35,341 nucleotides of DNA from an uncultured Treponema sp. (GTDB taxonomy: Bacteria; Spirochaetota; Spirochaetia; Treponematales; Treponemataceae), in the NCBI GenBank assembly GCA_946631855.1, contig CAMPAL010000013.1:1-35341 (forward strand), given 5' to 3'. A program made the position numbers and the translations under genes. Positions 1 to 9,038 of the stretch are shown here, piece by piece. Within the stretch, counting starts at the first letter, position 1. The number at the start of each line of letters is the position of its first letter. The notes below the pieces were generated by a model. The model was not told where the DNA came from, did not search any database, and saw nothing but the letters and a program-made list of their open reading frames with translations.

Positions 1-2
1 AT

Positions 3-3000
3 GAGGAGTCTCAGCCAAAATGGAAGAAGTCCTTTATTTTAAGTAAAAGTGAAACAAAATTCGAGGATGCTTCTTTTGAAGATTTGAAAAAATTCACAAG
101 GGCTTTGTTGGGAACCCGTTATATTACAAGAAAAGAACAAAATGTTTCAGCTTGGGGAAAATCTACAAAAAATATTGTTGCTTGGGATCAAAATTCTGCA
201 ACTATAACTGTAATGGATGTTACAGGAAAAGTTGTTGAAAAAATTGCTACTCCAAATTTAGGTTATGAGGCAGAACTTTCTGTTGTTCAAAAAACAAAAA
301 ATCAAAATATAACTTCTATAAAAAATACTTTTACAATTCCAAATACAATCTTTATAAAAGATGAAAAGAGTGTTTTTGATACTACTGAAACAACTTATAC
401 AATTGGAGGGGTTTCTGCAAAAGGATATGTGGGATCTTATGTAAATGGGGAATATAATCTTTATAAACTCTTTGTTGATGGTCCTTTGAATTTTGCAAAT
501 ATTTATAATAAATTGAATAAATCCGCGATAGCTGATTTAGATGCAAACCCAATTCAAGTCGGAAATACAAGTATTACATTCTCTCAAGTTTTAAAAGGAG
601 AGGCTATAGTTGACGATGTAAAAATAGATTACGAAAAGTACTTAGAATATATGTTCTTCGTGGATTATATGAATGCAAGCGCTTGTCGTTATATAACCTT
701 AAAAAATCCTTCTTCTTGGCTTTCTTATAAAAACATTCAAGCATTAACGGAGGGTATTGAGGATACAGAAATTGAAGATGCTTTAAGAGAACTCGGTGAA
801 GGAATTGAAGGAAAAGAAATTCCAAAGGGCGTTCCTTTTATTACATTTGAGCAGTACTTGAATGGATATTGTAAAGTTGCAAAATTGAATGAAGACCCTT
901 TAGTTTCATTCAGTACAAATAATGATATTTTCGCGTATACTTCTCTTGTAAAAGAATCAAGTATTGAGGTTTCTGAAACAGGAGTAAGAGTATTTGGAAC
1001 TATCACTTGGCCATATTTAGGAGATGAGGATAGTAGTTCTTCTTTCTTGGGTAAATTTAAGGAAGCTTATAAAAAGGAATATGCAGGGGCAGAGGATGCA
1101 GATCAGCTTGTAAGTGATTCTATTGAGGAATTAAAAGCTCAATTACAAAGAAAATTCAATATGTTCAAAAATGGGGATTATGTTGCAGGTGATGCTCCTT
1201 TTATGTTGAACTTGAATTTTGATGATTTTAGCTTTGGACCTGTTACAAATGTTTCTGAAGATTCTTTAACAGAAGATGATATTCCTCTTGCAGTTGTAAG
1301 AGATGGAGAAAACTTTTACGCTTATACTCCAAAAGGAAAATTCGATGCAGGAACAGTAGAACAAAACGCCTTCCAGCAGGAGATAGATGAAAGTGAGCCT
1401 GAATTGAATAAAGCAGATATTCAAATACTTGATTTGGTAAAACAAATGAAGTCTGCAACAAAAACTATAACAATTTCAGGAGGAAGTCCTTATGGAAGTT
1501 CTCCAACAAGTTATGGAAATATTAAAATGTTCTTACAAGGAACAATCGCGGAAAACCCTGTAATAATGTATTCAAGAGTTTTGGAAGTTGCAACGGATTA
1601 TTTAAAGCTTGAAGATTTCGGCCTTGCAATGGATGACAATCAAACAAATGCAATTATTTTAATTGAAAATAAAACAAAGGATAACTTCCAATTCGGTTAT
1701 GGCAATATAACAGGATTTGAAAATATTTCTTCAATCCAATCTGTTTTCCCTGTTGTAAATTCTGATTACGCGGACTTTGCAACTTATGATAATTCATCAA
1801 GCAGAACAGATGAATCTGTATTTGATTTGTACCCAACTTGGGAAAAAATTACTGAGGAAAGAAGAAAGTACTTCTATAAAATGGATGAGCAAAATATTCA
1901 TTATTTACAGAATTCATTTGGAAAGCCAATTTTGAGAATTACAAATGCATCTGCTATGAATTATGCGTTTGATATTTATAAAACAGGAAGTACTGTTGCA
2001 GGAGAAAATGTAAATCTAAACCCTGCTGAGGATTATGAAACAATCGCAAGTACGATTGTTGGGTCTTCAGAGTTAAAAGGTAAAACATGGGCAAAAGTAA
2101 ATAAAGAATATCCAAACATGCAAAAAGTTCCTGAGCTTGTAAATTACCCACTGGATGCAATCCGAAAGTATGCTTATAATGTAGCAGAATTTAAGTTAGA
2201 TGATTCATTTGTAAATGATTTGAATATTATTGAGGGTTATGATAACTTAAATCAAAAAACAAAATACATTGAATTAAATGTAAACTTGAAAGATTGGGAT
2301 GCATTGAAGAAATTTATGTCCGAAGATGCAGAAAGAGTAAGCCTTATTGATTTGGATGTTTGGATAGATAATGTTACAGAAAATTACCCGCTTTATAAGA
2401 AAATTACAAATTACAATGTAAATGTAAATGGAGAAAATACTGTAATTGATACAGATTATATCAATGAGATGATTATACCTGAAAAGGGTTATGGACAGGC
2501 TTTAATTGGAAGTTATAAACTTCCTGACGAGAATTTATTCGAAGACGGATACTTCTTTAAAGAGGGAAAATCAACAGATGGTGTAATTACTCAAAATAAT
2601 AAAAGCGAAGGTTTTAAGCTGAAGAAACTTGTTTACGACGATCAGGGAAGGGTAAAAGAAATTGTTGATTTAAATCAAACTTGCCGTGCAATGGTTTATC
2701 GCTCATTTAAAGAGGCTGATACAAATCTTGATAATGAGCTTTCAACTGTAAATGGAATTGAAGGAGTTCAAAACTTCTTCTTGAAATTAAATGATTACAA
2801 CGTTGAGTATAATAATATCTCATTTACTACAAAAGACGTTTACCCTGAAATTTGCGGAGATATAAAAACTCATGAAAGCCAATTGCTTGATATGTTTGTA
2901 AGTAACTTAAAATTCGGCTGTAAAATAATTTGGAGTGATTCTATAGTTGATTCTACTTCTTTGAAAATTGCAAATTTGCAAGAAATTGGAGGAGAATGGT

Positions 3001-3710
3001 TTGATAGAGATGAAGTAATTGAAAAATTAGGATATACAAGAATTTACGCAGAAAATAGAATTCCAAATAACAGCCCTTGGCTTGATAAAAACGATAAGTT
3101 GCAATTTACAAATTCAAACTATGCAAAAGATTTTAATTCACTTCTTTGTGATGAAAATGGTAATTTGGTGGGTTATGATAAAAATGGAAACCTTTCTACA
3201 ACACCTGGAGAAAACGGGTTCTTCTTTGGAATAAAATCTGTATTTACAAATTCGGAATCTTTATTTTCAAATTGGGGTGTTACCGAAGATGGTATTTACT
3301 CAAGTATTTTTAATATAAATGAATTTATGATTATTACAAAGGATTGTTTCAAAATTGATTATAATAAAAACATCTTGAAACTTTCAACGGATTCTAAATT
3401 CTTCAATTTCTTATTCTTTGAGAATCCTTCTGAGAAATTTACAAAATTTAATAGGATTAAAAATGTTACAATTACCCAAAAGTACAACGGGGATAAGGAA
3501 TTGGAAACTACTGAAAAATGGGATGAATATGAAGAATTCAAAGTAAAATTCAACGACTTGTCATTCTCTTTGAATTATAATACTCCTTTTGAAATGTACA
3601 ATTTCGCTTATCTGAAAAATAAAAAAGGCGAAACCATTGCAAAGGTTTATTATGAAAACCCCGTTACAGATAAAGATTTGTTAGTCTTTAGTAAGATTAT
3701 TTCAAAGTGA
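3..3710 (+). CDS. Very large protein, 5' end outside window; probably structural
   Basis: The reading frame is open from the first full codon at base 3, so the gene begins upstream; a TTG at 84 is only an internal codon. At least 1,235 residues are present, ending in TGA. I recognise no family. The protein is rich in Asn, Tyr, Phe, Asp and Thr, with no signal peptide, long membrane segment or nucleotide-binding motif, and has the beta-rich look of virion proteins. It contains a Gly/Ser-rich stretch (ISGGSPYGSSPTSYG). It faces the fibre operon and its last 14 bases overlap the end of the 589-aa fibre gene on the other strand, so it may be a tail or baseplate component. That role is inferred from length and location only. 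No terminator is visible between the two convergent genes. Confidence 0.6.
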   Translation, partial: EESQPKWKKSFILSKSETKFEDASFEDLKKFTRALLGTRYITRKEQNVSAWGKSTKNIVAWDQNSATITVMDVTGKVVEKIATPNLGYEAELSVVQKTKNQNITSIKNTFTIPNTIFIKDEKSVFDTTETTYTIGGVSAKGYVGSYVNGEYNLYKLFVDGPLNFANIYNKLNKSAIADLDANPIQVGNTSITFSQVLKGEAIVDDVKIDYEKYLEYMFFVDYMNASACRYITLKNPSSWLSYKNIQALTEGIEDTEIEDALRELGEGIEGKEIPKGVPFITFEQYLNGYCKVAKLNEDPLVSFSTNNDIFAYTSLVKESSIEVSETGVRVFGTITWPYLGDEDSSSSFLGKFKEAYKKEYAGAEDADQLVSDSIEELKAQLQRKFNMFKNGDYVAGDAPFMLNLNFDDFSFGPVTNVSEDSLTEDDIPLAVVRDGENFYAYTPKGKFDAGTVEQNAFQQEIDESEPELNKADIQILDLVKQMKSATKTITISGGSPYGSSPTSYGNIKMFLQGTIAENPVIMYSRVLEVATDYLKLEDFGLAMDDNQTNAIILIENKTKDNFQFGYGNITGFENISSIQSVFPVVNSDYADFATYDNSSSRTDESVFDLYPTWEKITEERRKYFYKMDEQNIHYLQNSFGKPILRITNASAMNYAFDIYKTGSTVAGENVNLNPAEDYETIASTIVGSSELKGKTWAKVNKEYPNMQKVPELVNYPLDAIRKYAYNVAEFKLDDSFVNDLNIIEGYDNLNQKTKYIELNVNLKDWDALKKFMSEDAERVSLIDLDVWIDNVTENYPLYKKITNYNVNVNGENTVIDTDYINEMIIPEKGYGQALIGSYKLPDENLFEDGYFFKEGKSTDGVITQNNKSEGFKLKKLVYDDQGRVKEIVDLNQTCRAMVYRSFKEADTNLDNELSTVNGIEGVQNFFLKLNDYNVEYNNISFTTKDVYPEICGDIKTHESQLLDMFVSNLKFGCKIIWSDSIVDSTSLKIANLQEIGGEWFDRDEVIEKLGYTRIYAENRIPNNSPWLDKNDKLQFTNSNYAKDFNSLLCDENGNLVGYDKNGNLSTTPGENGFFFGIKSVFTNSESLFSNWGVTEDGIYSSIFNINEFMIITKDCFKIDYNKNILKLSTDSKFFNFLFFENPSEKFTKFNRIKNVTITQKYNGDKELETTEKWDEYEEFKVKFNDLSFSLNYNTPFEMYNFAYLKNKKGETIAKVYYENPVTDKDLLVFSKIISK

Positions 3711-5466
3711 CAGAATTGAATTTTATAAAGCTTGCTTTTAAGATTCTTATAAAGAGAGGTGTTTTGTAAATTACTTTTCCAAAAGAATAAAAATTGTTAT
3801 TTACAAAACAGCCTTCCCCGTTTTTTACTGGATTTTTGAATAATTCCAATTGATTGCAGGAAAGCCACCCCGTTTTACCTTCAACTCTTAAATACATTTC
3901 ACCATCATGTTCAATATCAATTAAACAATGACTGTAACATTCTAAATTCGGTATTTTAAAACAAATCGCAGAATTTTCAAAAGCAGATCTGTAAACTCCG
4001 TTCTTCAAAACAGGATCCCATTTTTCTACAGGTTTTTCAGAATGCCATTCTCCTCCAAAACCAGTTTCAGGGTATAGATTTTCAGAGTCTAATGTTTTTA
4101 CTCTATATAATTCCTCACTTTCATCTGTTTCAACATTCAGAGGAATTTCAGATGAAAATAAAAATTCTTTTGATAAATTATATATTGAAACTAAAATACT
4201 TTTTATATTCAAATCATAAGTTAAAATTCTGTCAAAAGTAAATTCATTTTCTAAAGGGAGATGAAAAGCATAACCTAAGTCCTCCACATCCAAAATAGAT
4301 TCGTCTTTCAATCTCATTTGGACTTTGCAAAATGTTTCTGGTCTAAAATATTGTAAAAAATTATTTTTCAAGGTTATATTAAAAGGCAATTCATACTTTT
4401 TTCCCCAGTCAGGTATAAAATATGAATTCCCTGATAAAAACTTTTTGCGGTTCTTTTCTAAGTCTGCTTCTTTATAAATTACCTGTAAAGTATTTTCTGA
4501 AGAAGAAATATAATTATCTAATCCATATTCTTTTTCTTCTGTACTCATACTTTGTCCGCTTTCAGAGATATAAACAGATAAAGTAAAAAAAGGATTGCTT
4601 GAATCAAATTGTGAAGAAATTTCCTCCGGCTCAAAAGTTAATTCCAAAGTGTTTTTCCAAAACAATTCACTGACTTTTGAATTATAGATATTTTCCATAT
4701 CAGTACATTTCCAATGCTTTCCTTTGCCCTTTAAAATATCAGCAACTTTCTCTCTAAAATAAAACAAATCTTTTACTTTTAAAGAAATTAAAACATCATC
4801 TGAATAATTATTTGGAATTGCAAAAGGCTCAACTTTTACTGTTATATTTGGAATCTTTTTACCGTAAAAATCACTTAAATAAATAACTTTCGCTTTTCTG
4901 TTATCTGTATATGAAAAACCTTCAATTAAATCTTTTCCTCCCTGATATACCTCAAAAGTTTTTATTGGATAAATTGAGGAAGTTAAATCTTCAACCAAAT
5001 TATCCGCATATGCTTTTGTTACAACATCTGTAGGCTTTATTGGAATATATTCTGAATCCATTGTTACAGACCCATCTTTCAAAAGTACAGATTCTTTTGC
5101 GGGTCCTTTATATATTACAATGGAAACAAAAGCAGGTTTTATTAAAGGTTCAACTTGGAAAACAATCGCAGAATATTCAGTATTTAAAGAAGGTAAATTT
5201 TGTATATTATTTATAATATTTTCTTTTTCATCAAAAAGTATAAATTGAGTATATTCGTTTAGAGGTTTTATTGCATTCCTTAATTCCTCATTTACGAACA
5301 TTGTTTTAAAATTACCGTCTCTTGTTAGGGGTAATTTTTCTCTTTTTGCTAAAAGCTTTTCTCCGTAATAAAAAGATCCATCCGGTTGAGGTATTAAAGA
5401 ATAAACATCTTCCGCAAATAATTGAAACTTTTGGCCTTGACCTTTTAAAACATCATAATTATTCAT
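3697..5466 (-). CDS. Tail-fibre-like structural protein (589 aa)
   Basis: Last gene of the fibre operon. Near residue 145 the protein has PTDVVTKAYAD, a form of the P-x-x-V-A-T-K-A-Y-V-D motif that recurs in phage tail fibres and neck/tail appendage proteins, often where an N-terminal anchoring part meets the fibre shaft. The remainder is beta-rich with many aromatic residues and resembles no enzyme. The ATG lies inside the end of the upstream 84-aa gene (8-bp overlap), after a purine-rich GAGAGAAGA, so translation is probably coupled. Its 3' end overlaps the convergent large gene. The fibre assignment rests on the motif and context; the receptor is unknown. Confidence 0.65.
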   Translation of the reverse strand: MNNYDVLKGQGQKFQLFAEDVYSLIPQPDGSFYYGEKLLAKREKLPLTRDGNFKTMFVNEELRNAIKPLNEYTQFILFDEKENIINNIQNLPSLNTEYSAIVFQVEPLIKPAFVSIVIYKGPAKESVLLKDGSVTMDSEYIPIKPTDVVTKAYADNLVEDLTSSIYPIKTFEVYQGGKDLIEGFSYTDNRKAKVIYLSDFYGKKIPNITVKVEPFAIPNNYSDDVLISLKVKDLFYFREKVADILKGKGKHWKCTDMENIYNSKVSELFWKNTLELTFEPEEISSQFDSSNPFFTLSVYISESGQSMSTEEKEYGLDNYISSSENTLQVIYKEADLEKNRKKFLSGNSYFIPDWGKKYELPFNITLKNNFLQYFRPETFCKVQMRLKDESILDVEDLGYAFHLPLENEFTFDRILTYDLNIKSILVSIYNLSKEFLFSSEIPLNVETDESEELYRVKTLDSENLYPETGFGGEWHSEKPVEKWDPVLKNGVYRSAFENSAICFKIPNLECYSHCLIDIEHDGEMYLRVEGKTGWLSCNQLELFKNPVKNGEGCFVNNNFYSFGKVIYKTPLFIRILKASFIKFNSVTLK

Positions 5467-5713
5467 TCTTCTCTCTTACCTCTAGATTTTGAATAAAACC
5501 TGTTGCATAAAAGCTTATAAAATCCATCATTGTTTTTGCAGATTTTATATCTTTCTTTAAAGCATCAGGCCCCTGTTCAACTCCAATTCTTGCTGTTTCT
5601 TTATCGCCAGGAAACTCATCAATTGCTGCAATTACTTTTTCTTTTTTATTTGCCAAATCATTTAAAAAAATATTTATCCATTTTGAAAAAATTTCTGTTG
5701 TAAAGTCTTCCAT
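5459..5713 (-). CDS. Small protein of the fibre operon (84 aa)
   Basis: No family recognised. It is a soluble, mostly helical and charged small protein ending in REKNE. It lies between two fibre-type genes and overlaps the next gene by 8 bp. Its start is preceded by an ACTAATTTT motif that includes the TAA stop of the upstream gene, 16 nt before the ATG. Small proteins inside fibre operons are often assembly chaperones, but nothing in the sequence shows that here. Confidence 0.6.
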   Translation of the reverse strand: MEDFTTEIFSKWINIFLNDLANKKEKVIAAIDEFPGDKETARIGVEQGPDALKKDIKSAKTMMDFISFYATGFIQNLEVREKNE

Positions 5714-5724
5714 ATATTTGAAAA

Positions 5725-8700
5725 TTAGTCTTTGATTTCTATTCTGTTTTCATATCCAAATTTTGAGCGGACTTCATTTATTAAATCCTCTCCCCAGTGA
5801 TATTTATCATTGAAAGCTTGCCATTCCTCTTGATCTCCATCTTGAGGGTAAACCGCAATTGAATCAATAACTCTTTTGTTCCAACGAGTAGTATTTTCCA
5901 TAGTTGGATACCAGTCCCAACCTGTTCCATTTTTATTTGGTTGGTCATTATTGTTTCCTTTGCTTGTGCCGTTTTCCCAAAAGTCTTGAGAAAAGAAAAT
6001 ACGGAATCCATCAGGTAAGTCATAAGCCAAAGAACCATAACCAGTTTGACCAACAAAAGCCCATTCTGCAGCTGAAAGAGTTCCTACTCTATTTTCTGCG
6101 CTTGCATTGCTTTGATCTTCTTTAAACCCTATTGTATGATCATGTAAGAAAATCAATGTTTTTATATTTGAAGCATAAATCAAATAATTCTTGAGTAAAG
6201 AAACACTTTTTGGAATCATTAAAGTTGTTACTCTAGTTGAAACTAAAAAGCCTGAGTTTTGTTCCCAACTGCTTGCTCCAATTAAGGTTAGTGAATTTTC
6301 CGAAGGTGTTAAATCCACTTTTCTTAAATATGTACACCACTTAAAAATACCTTGACCGAATTCTTTTACTCCTTGTGGAATTGCTATTTCTCTTAAAGAA
6401 ACACATCCTTCAAAAATTGAAGTTTCCCAAACTTCTGCATCCGGTAAAACTTTACACATGCTTAAATCAAGTGCAACTTGTTTTTCCAAATGTTTTATAT
6501 AATTTGCAATATTTTTCAAATCTTGTAAAGAAAGCCATTCTTGAGTAATATATATTTTATAAGGAGCATTGTCTTCTCCTGTATCATTCATACTTGGAAG
6601 CCCACTCGTTTCATCCATATATTCTTCAACACTTCCAAAATATCTCGTTTCTGCATAATAATCATTGTCGTTTGATTTATCAGACAAAACTTGATATTCT
6701 ATTTCAGGGTCTACATATCCATATGGAAGTAAAGGAGGGTCAGGAATATCATACCAACCGTTCAGCCAAACTTCAGCTGCTTTTGGTTTGGATTCCTTTA
6801 TATTATATTTTTTTCCTTTTTGAGTAATTGAAAATGCAATAACCTCACTTCCATAATTTAATGTATAATAATAATTGGATCTCGTTGTAACTATAACAGC
6901 GTTTAAGTCAATCCAATCTTGATCAGATTGTTCCATTGCTAAAATTAAATTTGAGCTCTCATTCGGTTCAGAGTTTACAATTGCATTTGTAATTGAAACT
7001 TGCGTAATTCTTGTATCATAATTTGAGTCAGTTCGGCGGTGAATTCTTAAATATATATAATACCCTTTTCCATACCAGGGTTCTAGGTTATCATCTTCTA
7101 ATCCAGTTTGATACCCTGCTAAATTTATTACATCATCTAATTTTGCATAATACCAATAATTGTACCCTTGAGATTGAAAAGCTTGAGTTAAATTAAGTGA
7201 ATTTCCATTTTTTGTTAAGGTAAAATTCGTTGCATCTACTCTATGTAAATAAATATCCTCCCAAAATGAAGAATAATTTACATCTGTATATGTAAAATCC
7301 TGAGAGATTTTCGGAACTATCCTTGTTTTTTCAACTTCATGCTCTTTTACCGCAGTTGTAATAAATTTAAAATTACCAAAAGAATGTACAAAGTTGTTTG
7401 AGTTGTTTAAGTCAATGGCTTCTATAGTTTCAATTAAATCCACAAAAGTCATTAAAGGAACATGCTGTTGTAAAGTGAGATTGTAATAAGTATCGTTTCT
7501 TATCAAATCTCTGTTAAAATCAACAAAATCTTGATCTACAACTCCATAATTCTTGACAACGCCTGTTGTTCCATTTGAAGGAGCTGTATTCATTTGTTGA
7601 GTTGTAATTGCAACTTGAGTAACACGGAAGGAATAATTTGTACCTGAAGTTCTTCTATACATATACAAATACAAATAATACCCTTTGCCAACATAATTCT
7701 TCAAAGCACCTTGAGCTGTAAATCCTAAATTGTTGAAAATATTATCTAAAGAAACCCAGTACCACCCATTATAGCCGGAATAAAGTCCTGAGTAATTTAA
7801 TTGTATGTAATTGCTTCCCGCTCTAATATAAAAAGTGTTCATCGCACTTCTGTAAATGTAAATTTCAAAAGTGTTTGGATTTGAATTTTTTGTAATGCTT
7901 AATTGTTTGATAGATTCATCTATATTCAGCCATGGCCTATCCCCTTCTACATGTTCAACTACATTTGCAGGAGTTAATTCCGGGTCAAAATTACCGCTTG
8001 TATTACAAACATAGCAATCTGTTAAAGCAACTTTGTCATTTGAGTCTCTTGAATTCCCTCCTTCATTCTGAAAAAAGGTTTTGAAGTACAAATAATAATT
8101 GTTTGTATAATACTCGTACAAACCCGTTCCGTCATCATCCTGTAATTCTTCTCCACGCAAATTCATCAAATCTTTAATTGCGCAGTATTGCCAATGCACT
8201 CTAGAATCTTCATTTTGAGGAGTAATACCGGTATCATTCAAAACAACAGCTGTACCTGTGTCATTGTTACATAAAGCAATATAGTTGCGATCGTCATAAT
8301 GATAAATTGTCCCATTATAAGTTGGAGTAACAGCCATTCCCATAAAAAAGTCATCATCATATTCTGTTTGAACTTCCGAGGTTTCTGTATCTGTATATTT
8401 TTCTTCTTCTTCGTAAAGATTATCTGTTACATGTTTTTCAACTGAAGTTTCCAAAGTGGATGTAATTACTCCCGGCATTTTTAACCCGTAATAATATTCA
8501 CCCTTCCATTTGCATTTACACATACGGACTTCTGAAGCCGCTTCGATTGCCCCTTTTAATGACCAAGACCCTGTTGAGGAAACTGTAATTGCATAATGGC
8601 CATAAGCTAAATCGTCATTTTCTTTTGTTAGTTTTACTAAAATCTCTCCGCCTAAAATACCTTTGATTTCATCATCCACTTCCGTCAGTTTTGTCAAAAG

Positions 8701-9030
8701 TAAAATTGCATTATGATCTTTTAGTTCTCCAATTTTTATTGTCCCTTTCCAACGAATTGCATCTGAAAATTTTCCTAAAGTTACAGTGTTTATATCTATA
8801 TCATCAAGCAAACGAACAATCTCAGGTTCGTCTTTTCTGATTATTTCTATATTATCCCCTGCTTCTAAATAATTTTGTTTACATTTTCCACCAATTGGAA
8901 TTAATTCATCATTCCATTTTATATATAAATTTTCGCCGTCACGAGTAAACAAAAATTGGCGAGGTAATAACTCTTTTTTAACTTCTTCTTTTTTTGCCTC
9001 AGTAGTTGTAGGCTCCAGTACCTTGTTCAT
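5725..9030 (-). CDS. Large fibre-like protein with internal repeats and BspA-type LRRs (1101 aa)
   Basis: Residues about 20-115 form a domain shared with the neighbouring 423-aa protein (LLDDIDINTVTLGKFSD followed by RWKGT), probably a virion-anchoring domain. A module then appears at least twice, near residues 420-480 and 625-690, with the signature SLDN or KLDD, then YGKGYYxYLxxxRRT and RxTQVxIT; a diverged copy lies near residue 280. Residues about 850-970 resemble BspA-type leucine-rich repeats (IFEGCVSLREIAIPQGVKEF and IFKWCTYLRKVDL). BspA repeats are common in surface proteins of treponemes and gut bacteria, and in a phage protein they would suit receptor binding. The start ATG follows an ACTAATTTATTTT motif that overlaps the stop of the upstream gene. 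The domain order (anchor, repeated shaft, binding tip) is inferred. Confidence 0.7.
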   Translation of the reverse strand: MNKVLEPTTTEAKKEEVKKELLPRQFLFTRDGENLYIKWNDELIPIGGKCKQNYLEAGDNIEIIRKDEPEIVRLLDDIDINTVTLGKFSDAIRWKGTIKIGELKDHNAILLLTKLTEVDDEIKGILGGEILVKLTKENDDLAYGHYAITVSSTGSWSLKGAIEAASEVRMCKCKWKGEYYYGLKMPGVITSTLETSVEKHVTDNLYEEEEKYTDTETSEVQTEYDDDFFMGMAVTPTYNGTIYHYDDRNYIALCNNDTGTAVVLNDTGITPQNEDSRVHWQYCAIKDLMNLRGEELQDDDGTGLYEYYTNNYYLYFKTFFQNEGGNSRDSNDKVALTDCYVCNTSGNFDPELTPANVVEHVEGDRPWLNIDESIKQLSITKNSNPNTFEIYIYRSAMNTFYIRAGSNYIQLNYSGLYSGYNGWYWVSLDNIFNNLGFTAQGALKNYVGKGYYLYLYMYRRTSGTNYSFRVTQVAITTQQMNTAPSNGTTGVVKNYGVVDQDFVDFNRDLIRNDTYYNLTLQQHVPLMTFVDLIETIEAIDLNNSNNFVHSFGNFKFITTAVKEHEVEKTRIVPKISQDFTYTDVNYSSFWEDIYLHRVDATNFTLTKNGNSLNLTQAFQSQGYNYWYYAKLDDVINLAGYQTGLEDDNLEPWYGKGYYIYLRIHRRTDSNYDTRITQVSITNAIVNSEPNESSNLILAMEQSDQDWIDLNAVIVTTRSNYYYTLNYGSEVIAFSITQKGKKYNIKESKPKAAEVWLNGWYDIPDPPLLPYGYVDPEIEYQVLSDKSNDNDYYAETRYFGSVEEYMDETSGLPSMNDTGEDNAPYKIYITQEWLSLQDLKNIANYIKHLEKQVALDLSMCKVLPDAEVWETSIFEGCVSLREIAIPQGVKEFGQGIFKWCTYLRKVDLTPSENSLTLIGASSWEQNSGFLVSTRVTTLMIPKSVSLLKNYLIYASNIKTLIFLHDHTIGFKEDQSNASAENRVGTLSAAEWAFVGQTGYGSLAYDLPDGFRIFFSQDFWENGTSKGNNNDQPNKNGTGWDWYPTMENTTRWNKRVIDSIAVYPQDGDQEEWQAFNDKYHWGEDLINEVRSKFGYENRIEIKD

Positions 9031-9038
9031 AAAATAAA

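Noticed and set aside
84..86. TTG at 84 as start of the first gene
   Set aside because: The frame is open from the window edge and the preceding codons look like coding sequence, so the gene starts outside.
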